Source of the DNA: Tateyamaria pelophila
GTDB lineage: Bacteria; Pseudomonadota; Alphaproteobacteria; Rhodobacterales; Rhodobacteraceae
Assembly: GCF_019966495.1 (NCBI RefSeq)
Contig: NZ_JAIMIA010000025.1
Location: forward strand, 1-57,040
Direction: 5' to 3'
Length of the DNA stretch: 57,040 nucleotides
Position numbers and translations under genes: made by a program. Positions 43,062-53,127 of this stretch are shown here, piece after piece; position 1 is the first letter of the stretch; each line of letters begins with the position of its first letter. A model generated the notes under the pieces. It was not told the DNA's origin. It worked only from the letters and a program-made list of their open reading frames with translations, and did no database searches.

Positions 43062-43661
43062 ATGGCTTTTGAACTTCCCGATCTTCCCTATGCCCATGAT
43101 GCGCTTGCATCCAAAGGCATGTCCGCAGAAACCATGGAATATCACCATGATCTGCACCACAACGCTTATGTGACCAATGGCAACAAGGCGATTGAAGGCA
43201 CGGAGTGGGCAGGCAAATCTCTCGAAGAGATCATCAAGGGCACTTATGACGCCTCTTCCGTCGCCCAAAACGGTATCTTCAACAACATCAGCCAGCTTTG
43301 GAACCACAATCAGTTCTGGGAAATGATGGGTCCGGGCGACAGCGCCATGCCCGGCGAGCTTGAAAAAGCGATTGTCGAGAGCTTTGGCTCGGTCGACAAG
43401 TTCAAGGAAGATTTCTCTGCGGCGGGCGCAGGTCAGTTCGGGTCCGGTTGGGCGTGGTTGGTCAAGGATGCCGATGGCAGCCTGAAAGTCACCAAGACCG
43501 AGAATGGCGTGAACCCGCTGTGTTTCGGTCAGACGGCGCTGTTGGGCTGTGATGTCTGGGAGCATTCCTACTACATCGATTTCCGCAACAAACGTCCGGC
43601 CTACCTCACCAACTTCCTCGACAATCTGGTGAACTGGGAAAACGTCGCCTCGCGCATGTGA
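43062..43661 (+). CDS. sodB: Superoxide dismutase, Fe type
   Basis: A 199-residue cytoplasmic superoxide dismutase. Metal ligands are His28 (MEYHHDLHH), a second His in LWNHNQFWEMM, and Asp and His in DVWEHSYYIDF. The glutamine in NISQLWNH, and the absence of a Gln at the position Mn enzymes use (TENGVNPL here), indicate the Fe type. The ribosome site GAGG lies before the ATG at 43062. A strong terminator follows. Confidence 0.93.
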   Translation: MAFELPDLPYAHDALASKGMSAETMEYHHDLHHNAYVTNGNKAIEGTEWAGKSLEEIIKGTYDASSVAQNGIFNNISQLWNHNQFWEMMGPGDSAMPGELEKAIVESFGSVDKFKEDFSAAGAGQFGSGWAWLVKDADGSLKVTKTENGVNPLCFGQTALLGCDVWEHSYYIDFRNKRPAYLTNFLDNLVNWENVASRM

Positions 43662-43727
43662 TCGCCGACATACACCGCCTGTGGCTCGCCGTTCAACGCA
43701 TCCCGTCACGGTGGAAGATATGAAAGA

Positions 43728-43766
43728 AGCCCCCGCAAGGATGAAACCCTGCGGGGGCTTTTTTTT
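43728..43766 (+). terminator. Intrinsic terminator after sodB
   Basis: A 10-bp GC-rich stem (AGCCCCCGCA paired with TGCGGGGGCT), a 12-base loop and a T-run. It ends sodB transcription; the opposite-strand LOG gene ends 14 bases to the right, and the stem could serve it too. Confidence 0.9.
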
Positions 43767-43779
43767 GAACAGCCCGTCG

Positions 43780-44325
43780 TTACGCGTCCGACAGGATTGC
43801 CATGACCTGCTCCGGGTCGTCCGCGATGGTCAGGTATTCCAGCAATGACGCATCGGCAAAGCCCTGATCGACCACATGGTGCAGCAAGGCCATCAGCGGA
43901 TCCCAATAGCCGTTTGTATTCATCACGACGACATGCTTCTCGTGCAGACCCAACTGCCGCCATGTCAACACTTCGAACAGTTCGTCCAGCGATCCCGCCC
44001 CACCGGGCAGCACGACCACCGCATCGCAGTTCATGAACATGACCTTTTTGCGTTCGTGCATGGTTTCGGTCACGATGTAGCGGGTCAGATCGACTTTTCC
44101 GACCTCCCACTCGACCAGATGTTTGGGGATCACCCCGAACGTATCGGCCCCCGCCGCCTGCGCCGCGCGCGCGACAGCGCCCATGAGCCCAACGTCGCCT
44201 GCGCCGTACACCAAACGCCAATCCCTCGCGGCCAGAGCCTTACCCAGTGTTTCGGCCCCGGCCATATAAGCCGGGTCAACCCCGGTGCGTGAACCGCAAT
44301 AGACGCAAACAGATTTTTGAGGCAT
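43780..44325 (-). CDS. LOG family protein (TIGR00730 type)
   Basis: A 181-residue Rossmann-fold protein of the LOG/lysine-decarboxylase-like family, which releases cytokinin-type bases or hydrolyses nucleoside 5-prime-monophosphates. The N-terminal VCVYCGSRTG and VYGAGDVGLMG are present, followed by MHERKKVMFMNCDAVVVLPGGAGSLDELFE; the usual PGGxGTxxE has Ser for Thr. Convergent with sodB across a shared hairpin. Confidence 0.9.
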   Translation of the reverse strand: MPQKSVCVYCGSRTGVDPAYMAGAETLGKALAARDWRLVYGAGDVGLMGAVARAAQAAGADTFGVIPKHLVEWEVGKVDLTRYIVTETMHERKKVMFMNCDAVVVLPGGAGSLDELFEVLTWRQLGLHEKHVVVMNTNGYWDPLMALLHHVVDQGFADASLLEYLTIADDPEQVMAILSDA

Positions 44326-44450
44326 GGAGTGGTCCTTGACATGCGATGGGGGATGGTTGGTGTGAACAGCGGTGTTTTGACCCTTTTATCGTCGCCTGCT
44401 AAGGAAGCGCAACACGGCCCACGCCAAAGCGGGGCATAGGAAGGACGACG

Positions 44451-45797
44451 ATGTCGAAATGGGCTGCATTGGTAGGCTCCAACACTGCGATGGTCGTGTC
44501 AGCGACCGTTTTCGCCGTGGCAGCGATCGGCGCGGGATTGTACATCAACAGCCGCATCGCAGCCGGGCCAGACGCGGCCGTTGAAATCTCCGCACCCGCG
44601 CCCGAAGTTTCGCCGCCGACCGACGAGGCAGAGGACATGACGGCCACTGCGACCGACCCTCAGACTGCGGTTGCCGAAACACCGCCATCTATCGACGAAG
44701 TGCGTGTTGAGCCGGACGGGTTGACCATCGTGGCGGGCCGCGCCTCTCCGGGCAGCAAGGTATTCGTTCTGTTGGACGGCGTCGAAAATACCAGTGTCAC
44801 CACGGATGCGGGCGGCGGTTTTGCGGCGATCACGATGATCGAGCCAAAAACAACCGCGCAGGTGCTGACCATTGTGCAGCGGTCGGGCGATACGACGCTC
44901 ACGTCGCCTGACGAAATCATTCTGGCGCCGTCCTCTGTGCCCCAAGCCGTGGCCGAAGCGCTTCCCGCCACCAGCACCGAAACCAACACCCGCCCGAATG
45001 CCTCAGCCGCCATTGAGACGCCCGAGGCGCCGACAATCGTCGCCGGGATATCGCCTGAGGTGGAACCGTCGGCAGAACCTGATGTTGTCGAAGCCGCTCC
45101 AGCGGCCCGTCAGGATGATGAAGTTGCCGTCGAAAACCGGCCGCCGATCACCGATGGTGGCGTTGTGTCCAGCCCAACGTCCGGGCCGACCGAAACCCTA
45201 CAATCCGCAATGGCGCAAGATTCTGACCAGCAATTGGCTGCGACCTCGTCTGACGTACCGGCGACGCAGCAACAGATCACGGTCTTGAAATCCACCTCGG
45301 AAGGTGTCGAGGTTCTGAGGCCGCGACTTGGGGCGTCGGAGAGTATGTCCATCGACACCATCAGTTATTCGGACACAGGCGGTGTGCAACTCTCCGGCAG
45401 GGCAAAATCTGATGCGCAGGTCGTGCGGGTCTATGTGAACAACCGGCCCGTGGCGGAGTTGCGTGTGGATGCGCAGGGCCGCTGGCGCGGTGATCTGCCG
45501 GATATCGATACGGGTGTGTATACGCTGCGCTTGGATGAGGTCGATGCATCCGGCGACGTGCTCAGCCGCGTGGAAACACCCTTCCGGCGCGAGGACCCGC
45601 AGGTGCTGATCGGGTTGGAAGCTGACCCGAAAACGGCAAAGCGGATCACGGTTCAGACGGGTTCGACACTGTGGGCGATTGCGCGCGAGCGCTACGGCGA
45701 GGGGTCGCTCTATGTCCAGATCTATGATGCCAATCGGAACAGGATCGTTGATCCGGACCTGATTTATCCGGGTCAGATATTCGCATTGCCGGATTGA
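44451..45797 (+). CDS. LysM domain protein with N-terminal membrane anchor
   Basis: A 448-residue protein. An N-terminal helix (VVSATVFAVAAIGAGLYI, residues 15-32) is followed by about 350 residues of low-complexity Ala/Pro/Thr/Glu-rich sequence with two beta-rich repeats (DGLTIVAGRASPGSKVFVLL and TGGVQLSGRAKSDAQVVRVY). A C-terminal LysM domain follows (ITVQTGSTLWAIARERYGEG..., LIYPGQIFALPD). LysM binds peptidoglycan, so the protein probably spans the periplasm. The function is unclear; it is of a type common in Rhodobacterales. Confidence 0.85.
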   Translation: MSKWAALVGSNTAMVVSATVFAVAAIGAGLYINSRIAAGPDAAVEISAPAPEVSPPTDEAEDMTATATDPQTAVAETPPSIDEVRVEPDGLTIVAGRASPGSKVFVLLDGVENTSVTTDAGGGFAAITMIEPKTTAQVLTIVQRSGDTTLTSPDEIILAPSSVPQAVAEALPATSTETNTRPNASAAIETPEAPTIVAGISPEVEPSAEPDVVEAAPAARQDDEVAVENRPPITDGGVVSSPTSGPTETLQSAMAQDSDQQLAATSSDVPATQQQITVLKSTSEGVEVLRPRLGASESMSIDTISYSDTGGVQLSGRAKSDAQVVRVYVNNRPVAELRVDAQGRWRGDLPDIDTGVYTLRLDEVDASGDVLSRVETPFRREDPQVLIGLEADPKTAKRITVQTGSTLWAIARERYGEGSLYVQIYDANRNRIVDPDLIYPGQIFALPD

Positions 45798-45879
45798 GCT
45801 GATCGCGCCGCTGCACGCACTGGCAACTCCGGGTGCAGTGCCCTATGTTACAAGCCTGTAGAAACAGGACACTTTCCCT

Positions 45880-47736
45880 ATGCCCGCTGATACGACCGCT
45901 GCCGCGGACAAGGCCGATCCGGCCAATCCAAAGCCTGACCCGGCCAACAAGAACGACGCCTCAGAGCATAACTCTGGCATGCGCACGATCCGCAAGGTCG
46001 CGCCATATCTTTGGCCGGATGACATGCCTTGGGTGAAAAAGCGCGTCGTACTGGCCATGATCGCGCTGGTCTTTTCCAAGCTAGTGTCTGTCGGAACTCC
46101 GATCCTGTATCGCGATGCGGTGGATGTTCTGGCGGGCGAAGGTGTGCCGACGCTGGCTTTGGGCGCGATTGGTCTGACGGTTGCCTACGGGATTGCCCGG
46201 TTGATGAATGTCGGGTTTCAACAGTTGCGGGATGCGATTTTCGCCCGGGTGGGGCAACGTGCGCTGCGGATGTTGGCGCTGGAGACCTTTGAACACATTC
46301 ACCGCCTGTCGATGCGTTATCACATCACCCGAAAGACAGGCGGGTTGAGCCGGATCATCGAGCGTGGCGTCAAAGGCGTCGATTTCCTATTGCGGTTCCT
46401 GCTGTTTTCCATCGGTCCATTGGTGCTGGAACTGGTCCTGATCGGGATCGTGCTGACGATCATGTTCGACGTCAGTTATCTGTTCGTCGTCACAGGCACG
46501 ATTGCCCTTTATGTCTGGTTCACGTTCGCGGTGACTGAATGGCGGGTGAAGCTGCGCCGCCAGATGAACGACCAGGACACCGATGCCAACCAAAAGGCCA
46601 TCGACAGCTTGCTGAACTTTGAAACCGTCAAGTATTTCGGGGCCGAAAAACGCGAAGCTGCCCGTTATGACAGCGCCATGGAAGGCTATGAGGCTGCGGC
46701 CCTGAAAACCAGCTATTCACTGGCGTTTCTGAATTTCGGTCAATCCGTGATCATCACGGCGGGCCTCGTTGGTGTCATGGTCATGGCCGCGATTGGCGTT
46801 CAGAACGGCACGCTGACCGTCGGGGATTTCGTGATGGTCAACGCCTATATGATCCAGATCACCATGCCGCTGAACTTTCTCGGGACGGTCTACCGCGAGA
46901 TCCGTCAGGCTCTTGTGGACATGGGTGAGATGTTCGATCTGCTTGAACAACCGTCTGAAGTCGTTGATGCGCCGGATGCCAAACCGTTGCAGGTCAAGGG
47001 CGGTCGGGTTGAACTGGATGACGTGCATTTCGGCTACGATGCGGCGCGGCCCATTCTCAAAGGCGTGTCAGTGGTGGCGGAACCGGGCGAGATGGTGGCG
47101 ATTGTCGGCTCGACCGGGTCGGGCAAATCTACCATCGGCCGTCTGCTGTTCCGCTTTTACGATGTGGGCGGGGGGGCGCTGCGCATTGATGGGCAGGATA
47201 TCCGCGACGTGACCCAGGACAGCCTGCACGCGGCGATCGGTGTGGTGCCGCAGGATACGGTGCTGTTCAACGATACGATCCGCTACAACATTGCTTATGG
47301 CCGCGATGGGGCGATCCCGTCGGAGATCATTGAGGCTGCAAAGGCGGCTCAAATTCACGAATTCATCGAACAGCTGCCCGATGGCTATGACACCACCGTC
47401 GGCGAACGCGGTCTGAAATTGTCGGGCGGAGAGAAGCAGCGCGTCGGGATTGCCCGGACCTTGCTGAAAAACCCGCCGATCCTTTTGCTGGACGAGGCGA
47501 CAAGCGCGCTGGACAGCGAGACCGAACAGGACATCAAGGACGCTTTGGTGCGGGCAGGAGAAGGCCGGACCGTGCTGACCATTGCCCATCGCCTGAGTAC
47601 GATTGCCGAAGCCGATCGCATTGTGGTGCTGGAACAGGGTGAGATTGTGGAAACCGGGACCCATGAGGCTTTGTTGGCCAAGGATGGGCGCTATGCGCAA
47701 TTGTGGTACCGCCAGCAATCCGACGAGACGCTGTGA
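45880..47736 (+). CDS. ABC transporter ATP-binding/permease, Atm1/HMT1 type
   Basis: A 618-residue half-transporter. A hydrophilic N-terminus of about 45 residues is followed by six helices in a type-1 exporter domain (residues 50-350, with NEDT-like NDQDTDANQKAIDSLLNFET typical of Atm1/HMT1). The ATPase domain has Walker A GSTGSGKST, signature LSGGEKQRVGIART and Walker B ILLLDEATSALD. The family exports glutathione-linked or iron-sulfur-related compounds; this is inferred from the family. Confidence 0.9.
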   Translation: MPADTTAAADKADPANPKPDPANKNDASEHNSGMRTIRKVAPYLWPDDMPWVKKRVVLAMIALVFSKLVSVGTPILYRDAVDVLAGEGVPTLALGAIGLTVAYGIARLMNVGFQQLRDAIFARVGQRALRMLALETFEHIHRLSMRYHITRKTGGLSRIIERGVKGVDFLLRFLLFSIGPLVLELVLIGIVLTIMFDVSYLFVVTGTIALYVWFTFAVTEWRVKLRRQMNDQDTDANQKAIDSLLNFETVKYFGAEKREAARYDSAMEGYEAAALKTSYSLAFLNFGQSVIITAGLVGVMVMAAIGVQNGTLTVGDFVMVNAYMIQITMPLNFLGTVYREIRQALVDMGEMFDLLEQPSEVVDAPDAKPLQVKGGRVELDDVHFGYDAARPILKGVSVVAEPGEMVAIVGSTGSGKSTIGRLLFRFYDVGGGALRIDGQDIRDVTQDSLHAAIGVVPQDTVLFNDTIRYNIAYGRDGAIPSEIIEAAKAAQIHEFIEQLPDGYDTTVGERGLKLSGGEKQRVGIARTLLKNPPILLLDEATSALDSETEQDIKDALVRAGEGRTVLTIAHRLSTIAEADRIVVLEQGEIVETGTHEALLAKDGRYAQLWYRQQSDETL

Positions 47737-47806
47737 CGACGAACGGCGCTCTTTGACGGCTGCGCCGCAAAGACGCCCCGCCCGCCGTCCCAGAGTGCGC
47801 TAAAAT

Positions 47807-47845
47807 ACCAAAGGCCGGGGCGGGTGCTCCGGCCTTTGGTCTTTC
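47807..47845. terminator. Bidirectional terminator between Atm1-type and RND genes
   Basis: A perfect 12-bp stem (ACCAAAGGCCGG with CCGGCCTTTGGT) with an 11-base loop, followed by CTTTCT on one side and preceded by TAAAAT on the other. It separates two convergent genes. Confidence 0.85.
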
Positions 47846-47864
47846 TGGACCCAAAAAGGTGGCT

Positions 47865-50800
47865 TTATTCCGCGGCCCTGAGCGGTGCGGTCGGCAGTGT
47901 CGGTTCCTGGGTTTGACTTTGGGGTGGGTCCACCTCGTCGAAATCCCAAACGATTTCGCGATTTTCCATCACGCTTGCCTTGCGGACCAAAGCCCAATCG
48001 CGGGATGCGGTGCTGGCACGTCCGAGCGACAGTTTGGCCAGAAGGCGGCTGGTCCACAGCGCGTAGGTCACGACCCAGACCCGCATGGCCAGCAGCGACG
48101 GTGTGACGAGGAGTGTCAGCGCCGTCGCGATTCCGAGGCCAAAGACCACGGCTGTTGCGAGTTGTTTCCACCAAAGCGCCGTGGGGCTGTCGACCGTATA
48201 GCCGCCATCGCCGAAATCGAGGCTCAGGCCGAACATCATCGGCGCCAGACCCGCCATCGTCGTGATCGTGGTCAGCAGCACGGGGCGAATACGATCCTGG
48301 GCCGTGCGAATGATTGCTTCGATCCTCGGCATATATTTCTCGTACTCCTGATAGGTGTCGATCAGCACGATGTTGTTGTTCACGACAATACCGGCGAGCG
48401 CGACGATCCCGGTGCCGGTCATGATGATAGAGAAAGGCTGTTCCATGACCAGCATGCCGATCAGGACACCTGCCGTTGACAAAACAACCGCGCCCAACAC
48501 CAGCAAGGCGTTATAGACACTGTTGAATTGCGCCAGCAGGATGATGAACATCAGGCCCAAAGCACCGGCAAAGGCCTTCATCAGGAAGGCGCCTGATTCT
48601 GCCTGATCTTCCTGATCGCCGGTCCATTCGGTTTCAAAGCCCGGGCCGAAAGGATTGGTGTCGAGCCATTTGTTCAAATGTGCAATCCGTTCGTTGGCGT
48701 TTACGGGCAGCATCCGAAGCGTGCCGCTTGCCAACTCGGACGCGAGGTCGCGACCTGTTGTGCCGTTTTCGAGGGCCAGCACATCATAGCGTTCCTGGCT
48801 GTCCGCGACGATTGTTCCGTCGGGTGAGGGTCGCAATGTGGCAACGATCTGTTCAACGTCGACCCCGTCGACCTCAACGGTTTCGACAAGCTTTTGCAGG
48901 CCTGCTGCCACGTCGGCTTTGACATCGAAATACCGCTTCTGATCCACCCGGTTGATCTGGGCCAGTTCGGCTACGGGGGTCCGGGTTATGAAGTTGGCCA
49001 GCGGTACCAGCCCGTCGCCTGTGCGCACCTTGAGCGTATCCAGCGTCGACAAAACGCGGTCTTCTTCGGGCAGGCGCACGCGGATCTCGATCTCTTCATC
49101 CGAACTGTCGACGCGCATCGTGTCCAGCAGCAAGCCGCGTGTGACCAGTTGGACCATCGCGCCCACGGTTGCCACGTCAGCGCCGTAGCGGCCCGCCTTT
49201 TCGACGTCCACGTCAATCTGCCAGTCGATGCCGGGCAGGGGACGGGTGTCTTCGATCTTGATCAGGCCGGGGGTCGCTTCAAATTTGCTGCGGGCCTGGC
49301 CTGCGACGTCGACCAATTGTTCGAAGTTGTCGCCCTTGATGCGCAGATGCACGGGTTTGCCGCTGGCCGGGCCACGGCTGAGATTGAGCACTTCGGTCTT
49401 GATGCCCGGTATCTGGGCCAACGCGGCGGTCAATTCGTCCATGATGGTGTCGCCATCGAAAGTCTCGGCTTTGACCTTGTGCATCACCGTGTAATTGACG
49501 ATCGGAATTGTGAACCACGGCTGGTTCGAGTCGGGCCGGTCTTCCCACGGGATGGTTTCGAGTTGGATCTGTCCAACTGCATCTTTGGGGGACGAGGCGC
49601 CGCCGGTGTTGGCGTTCAGCCCGCCGCTGCCTGCAAAGGCAAAGACGCTCGATATGCCGGGGTGATCGATAACGACCTGTTCGGCCTGCCGCAGCAAGGC
49701 GTCCTTTTCATCGAGGCTGAGGTTACCGCGCGCCAGAACGTATACGATGGCTTCTTCCGGCTCCGTGTCGACAAAGAACTCCACGCCGTTGTTGTTGTTC
49801 ATGAAATAGATCAGGGTTGTGCCGACAAAGACAAACACGGCCCCTATCATGACCATCGGCATGACGGGGTTGCCGACAATGCCCTGAACGAAATAGCCAA
49901 AGCCCGAGCGTTGATAGCCGGATGTGACATGTCCCTCACGTCTGCCGAACACCTTGCGCCCCGCCCATAATCCGGCCCATCCCAGTCGCAGGAAGACCGC
50001 TGTGATCGAAAGCAACACCATGATCACGCCGGTCAAGGCAAGCCCGACCAATGCGGTCATGCCGAGCCCATTCGCAAAGACGCTCGTCAGGCTGGGCAGA
50101 ACGGATCCCCAAGTGTCCTGTTGATCCATCGTTGCAAATACCGTCGTAATGTTCGCCTGTAGCGGTCCCAACCCTGCGGCGGATGCAATGAACAGCGCGG
50201 ACAATGGAAACAGCATCAGATGCGCAAGAAAGGGCAATCTGGCGATCCGGAGGTTTTGCGTGGAGAACCAGTTCATGATGCGCCCAAGCACACCCCCCAT
50301 TACAGGCAGATAGATCAGGGCCACGATCAGGGAGGCGGAAAGGACGAAGATCAGCGTCACAGGCAACATGCCCATGAACTGGCCCGGCACGCCCGGCCAG
50401 AACAGCATCGGCAGGAAGGCGCAGAGCGTCGTGGCGGTCGACGACACAACCGGCCAGAACATGCGCTTGGCCGCATCCACATAGGACTGCATCGGCCCGA
50501 CGCCCTGTTGTTGCCGTTTGTCGGCATATTCGACGACCACGATCGCACCGTCCACCAGCATCCCCACCGACAGGATCAGGCCGAACATCACGATATTCGA
50601 GATCGAGATGCCCATGATGGCCAAGAGCACAAAGCACAGAAGGAAAGACGTCGGGATCGCAAAGCCCACCAAGAGCGATGCGCGGGGTCCCAGCGCTGCG
50701 AGCGACACCAGCATCACAAGCGCGATCGCGGTAAAGACCGACCCCTGCAATTGTTTGACCATGGAATCGACGACCCGGCTTTGGTCATTCGAGGTGCCAA

Positions 50801-51755
50801 CCTCTACCGCAGCCTGCAAGCCATCGGGCCACTCGGCCGCGCGTTCCGAAACGAGTGCCTTCACGGCCGTGGCCGTGTCGATCAGGTTGAAGCCCTTCCG
50901 CTTGACCACCTGAAGCGCGACCGTATCAACGCCGTCGAACCGTGCAGTGGACAACTTGTCCTCAAATGTCAGATTGATCTCTGCCACATCACCAAGGGTG
51001 ACCACCCGATCACCATTGGTTTTGACGGGCAGTCTGTAGATATCGCGCGTTTCATTGAACGAGGACGGTATCTTGACCGCGAAAGCCCCCTGGGCCGTTT
51101 CAACCTCACCCGCGGCGATCAGCTGGTTGTTGTTTTGAACGACGGTGATCAACTCACCGGCGGTGACGTTGTAGGCCTCAAGCCGCAACGGGTCGATGAT
51201 GACCTCAACCATCTCGTCGCGGCTGCCGACGATGCTGGCCTCGAGCACGGCATCCAGGGATTCAATGTCGTCCTGCAAGTCCTTGGCAACGCGCGTGATC
51301 GTGCGTTCCGGCACGGGACCGGTCAGGTTGACGATGATGATCGGGAATTCGGAGAAATTGAATTCGTCCAGCGTGTATTGCTCAAAGCCCGAGGGAAAAT
51401 CCGATTGGGCACCGTCCATCGCATCGCGGACATCGGCCATGACCTTGGTCTTGTCCCAGCCAAATTCAAATTCCAGAACGATGTTCGCGTAGCCTTCGGC
51501 GGCCGTCGCGGTCATTTTTTTCAATCCGTCGAGGTCGGACAGTTCCGTCTCCATCGGTTGGATCAACAACGTTTCGCTATCAGCCGCCGAAATCCCGGGG
51601 AAGGGGACGGAGATGATGAGGGTCGGTATTTCGATGTCTGGCTCACCCTCTTTGGGCAAGCTGATATAGGCTGCGGCGCCGACGACCAGCGACAGCACGA
51701 TAAAGGCCAGAACCATCCGCGCCCTTGAGGCGGCCCAATCAACGACGCCGGTCAT
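47865..51755 (-). CDS. RND-family efflux transporter permease
   Basis: A 1296-residue inner-membrane proton-driven efflux pump of the AcrB/HAE-like class. Helix 1 (ARMVLAFIVLSLVVGAAAYI) and a periplasmic porter domain (GISAADSETLLIQPMETELS) are followed by helices 2-6 with the GMLVDGAIVVVEY motif carrying the proton-relay aspartate, and a second half repeating the layout with GIVVNNNIVLIDTYQEY. It is about 200-250 residues longer than AcrB; the extra length is a hydrophobic stretch between the halves (near residues 505-640). It overlaps the adaptor gene by 4 bases. Confidence 0.92.
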   Translation of the reverse strand: MTGVVDWAASRARMVLAFIVLSLVVGAAAYISLPKEGEPDIEIPTLIISVPFPGISAADSETLLIQPMETELSDLDGLKKMTATAAEGYANIVLEFEFGWDKTKVMADVRDAMDGAQSDFPSGFEQYTLDEFNFSEFPIIIVNLTGPVPERTITRVAKDLQDDIESLDAVLEASIVGSRDEMVEVIIDPLRLEAYNVTAGELITVVQNNNQLIAAGEVETAQGAFAVKIPSSFNETRDIYRLPVKTNGDRVVTLGDVAEINLTFEDKLSTARFDGVDTVALQVVKRKGFNLIDTATAVKALVSERAAEWPDGLQAAVEVGTSNDQSRVVDSMVKQLQGSVFTAIALVMLVSLAALGPRASLLVGFAIPTSFLLCFVLLAIMGISISNIVMFGLILSVGMLVDGAIVVVEYADKRQQQGVGPMQSYVDAAKRMFWPVVSSTATTLCAFLPMLFWPGVPGQFMGMLPVTLIFVLSASLIVALIYLPVMGGVLGRIMNWFSTQNLRIARLPFLAHLMLFPLSALFIASAAGLGPLQANITTVFATMDQQDTWGSVLPSLTSVFANGLGMTALVGLALTGVIMVLLSITAVFLRLGWAGLWAGRKVFGRREGHVTSGYQRSGFGYFVQGIVGNPVMPMVMIGAVFVFVGTTLIYFMNNNNGVEFFVDTEPEEAIVYVLARGNLSLDEKDALLRQAEQVVIDHPGISSVFAFAGSGGLNANTGGASSPKDAVGQIQLETIPWEDRPDSNQPWFTIPIVNYTVMHKVKAETFDGDTIMDELTAALAQIPGIKTEVLNLSRGPASGKPVHLRIKGDNFEQLVDVAGQARSKFEATPGLIKIEDTRPLPGIDWQIDVDVEKAGRYGADVATVGAMVQLVTRGLLLDTMRVDSSDEEIEIRVRLPEEDRVLSTLDTLKVRTGDGLVPLANFITRTPVAELAQINRVDQKRYFDVKADVAAGLQKLVETVEVDGVDVEQIVATLRPSPDGTIVADSQERYDVLALENGTTGRDLASELASGTLRMLPVNANERIAHLNKWLDTNPFGPGFETEWTGDQEDQAESGAFLMKAFAGALGLMFIILLAQFNSVYNALLVLGAVVLSTAGVLIGMLVMEQPFSIIMTGTGIVALAGIVVNNNIVLIDTYQEYEKYMPRIEAIIRTAQDRIRPVLLTTITTMAGLAPMMFGLSLDFGDGGYTVDSPTALWWKQLATAVVFGLGIATALTLLVTPSLLAMRVWVVTYALWTSRLLAKLSLGRASTASRDWALVRKASVMENREIVWDFDEVDPPQSQTQEPTLPTAPLRAAE

Positions 51756-53056
51756 TGGGTCTGCTCCTGATAGGTCGGAGCGACGGTTACGCCTGCGGTC
51801 ACGAATTCCTGTCCGACGACGATCACGTTGATCTCATCGGGCAGTCCGGTCAGCCAAACGCCCTGTACCGTATCGCGCATGACCTTCACAGGCGTGAAGG
51901 CGACGACGTCGCTGTCCGAAATGGTGCGCAGCCCGATCTGTCCGTCCTCGTTCAGGGTCAATGCGGATGCGGGTAGCAGATGTGCCCTAGCGCCATCGGC
52001 TGCAATGAGAATTTCGGCGGTCTGGCCATCGCGGATCGCAAGGTCAGGATTTGGCACTTCGATCTCGACGAGGAAGGTGCGTGTCGTCGGATCAGAAGAG
52101 CGGCTGAGGAAGGTCACGACACCTGTAACCGTGCCACCGCCCGCGGCCAGCGATGCAGAGGCTTGCGCACCGACATGCACCCGGTTCACTTCGGTTTCCG
52201 GGACGTAGGCGGACAGTTTGATTGGATCAAGCTGGATGATCGTCGCACAGAGCGAGCCCTCTTGAAGCAGGCTGCCCAACTCGGCCGTGTCACTTTCCAA
52301 AAGACCCGCGAAGGGGGCGTGAATCTCCAGCCGTTCCAGTTCAATCTCGGCAGCGGCGACCCCGGCGATGGCGCTTTCGATCGACGCCTGGGCCGATTCG
52401 ATGCCCGATTTCGCACCAATCACACCAGCGCGCGCGGCTTCCAAGGCGGCTTCTGCGGCGGCGAAAAGTGCCTGGCTGTTCTTCAAGCGGGTTTGCGATG
52501 CAAATCCGCCCGCACTCAGGCTTGTGGCTGCGGTTTGGTTTACACGCGCCTCTTCCAGAAGCGCCTGCGCTTCGGCGACACGGGCCTGGCTTTCGGGAAC
52601 ACGGCTCTCGGCTTCGGTTTTGCGTGCCACCGCTTCGGCCACACGTGCGCGGGCTTCCGCCAGGGATGACGCCCGCGCGCCCGGGTCAAGGCGGCACAGC
52701 AGTTGCCCTTCCTCGACGAAAGTCCCTTTGCGCAAGGGTGGCGACAAAACAGTCGATGAGGTCTCCGCGCGCACGGCGACCTGGCGGATGGCCTGAGTCT
52801 GGCCGCGCAGGATCACAGCGCTGTCAATTTCACGTGCAATGGAACGTCGGGCGACCACCTTTATCAGGTTGTCTGCGTCGGGAGCGACCTCGGCTACTGT
52901 CTCCGCCTCGGGTTCAGCGGTTTCTGAAGCGGCCTCAACGGCTTCGGCGCTGCCAGAACGCTCGGCGAAAAAGGCCTGCGTGCTGTCTCGCTCGATCACC
53001 CAAAGATAAGTTCCCACTGCCGCAATGATGGCAAGGATAAACGATACAATACGCAT
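51752..53056 (-). CDS. RND efflux periplasmic adaptor (HlyD/MFP family)
   Basis: A 434-residue membrane-fusion protein. It has an N-terminal anchor (MRIVSFILAIIAAVGTYLWV), an acidic linker, a barrel-sandwich start (VLSPPLRKGTFVEEGQLLCR), a long alpha-hairpin coiled coil (residues 130-240, ARVAEAVARKTEAESRVPES...) and beta-barrel and membrane-proximal domains. First gene of the two-gene pump operon, with a palindromic operator-like site at 53128-53145. No outer-membrane factor gene is adjacent. Confidence 0.9.
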   Translation of the reverse strand: MRIVSFILAIIAAVGTYLWVIERDSTQAFFAERSGSAEAVEAASETAEPEAETVAEVAPDADNLIKVVARRSIAREIDSAVILRGQTQAIRQVAVRAETSSTVLSPPLRKGTFVEEGQLLCRLDPGARASSLAEARARVAEAVARKTEAESRVPESQARVAEAQALLEEARVNQTAATSLSAGGFASQTRLKNSQALFAAAEAALEAARAGVIGAKSGIESAQASIESAIAGVAAAEIELERLEIHAPFAGLLESDTAELGSLLQEGSLCATIIQLDPIKLSAYVPETEVNRVHVGAQASASLAAGGGTVTGVVTFLSRSSDPTTRTFLVEIEVPNPDLAIRDGQTAEILIAADGARAHLLPASALTLNEDGQIGLRTISDSDVVAFTPVKVMRDTVQGVWLTGLPDEINVIVVGQEFVTAGVTVAPTYQEQTQ

Positions 53057-53127
53057 TTACGCTCTTTCTTGACAGAATCGATTGCCACCCAAGGCAGCCT
53101 ATCAACTTTATTTAGGACGTTTTTTTA

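Noticed and set aside
42872-43072. 66-codon plus-strand frame with a hydrophobic N-terminus before sodB
   Set aside because: It overlaps the sodB start, has no ribosome site and no family match. More likely the sodB leader.
50220-51728. 502-codon plus-strand frame inside the RND gene
   Set aside because: Antisense shadow of the RND permease, with highly biased His/Arg/Asp composition.
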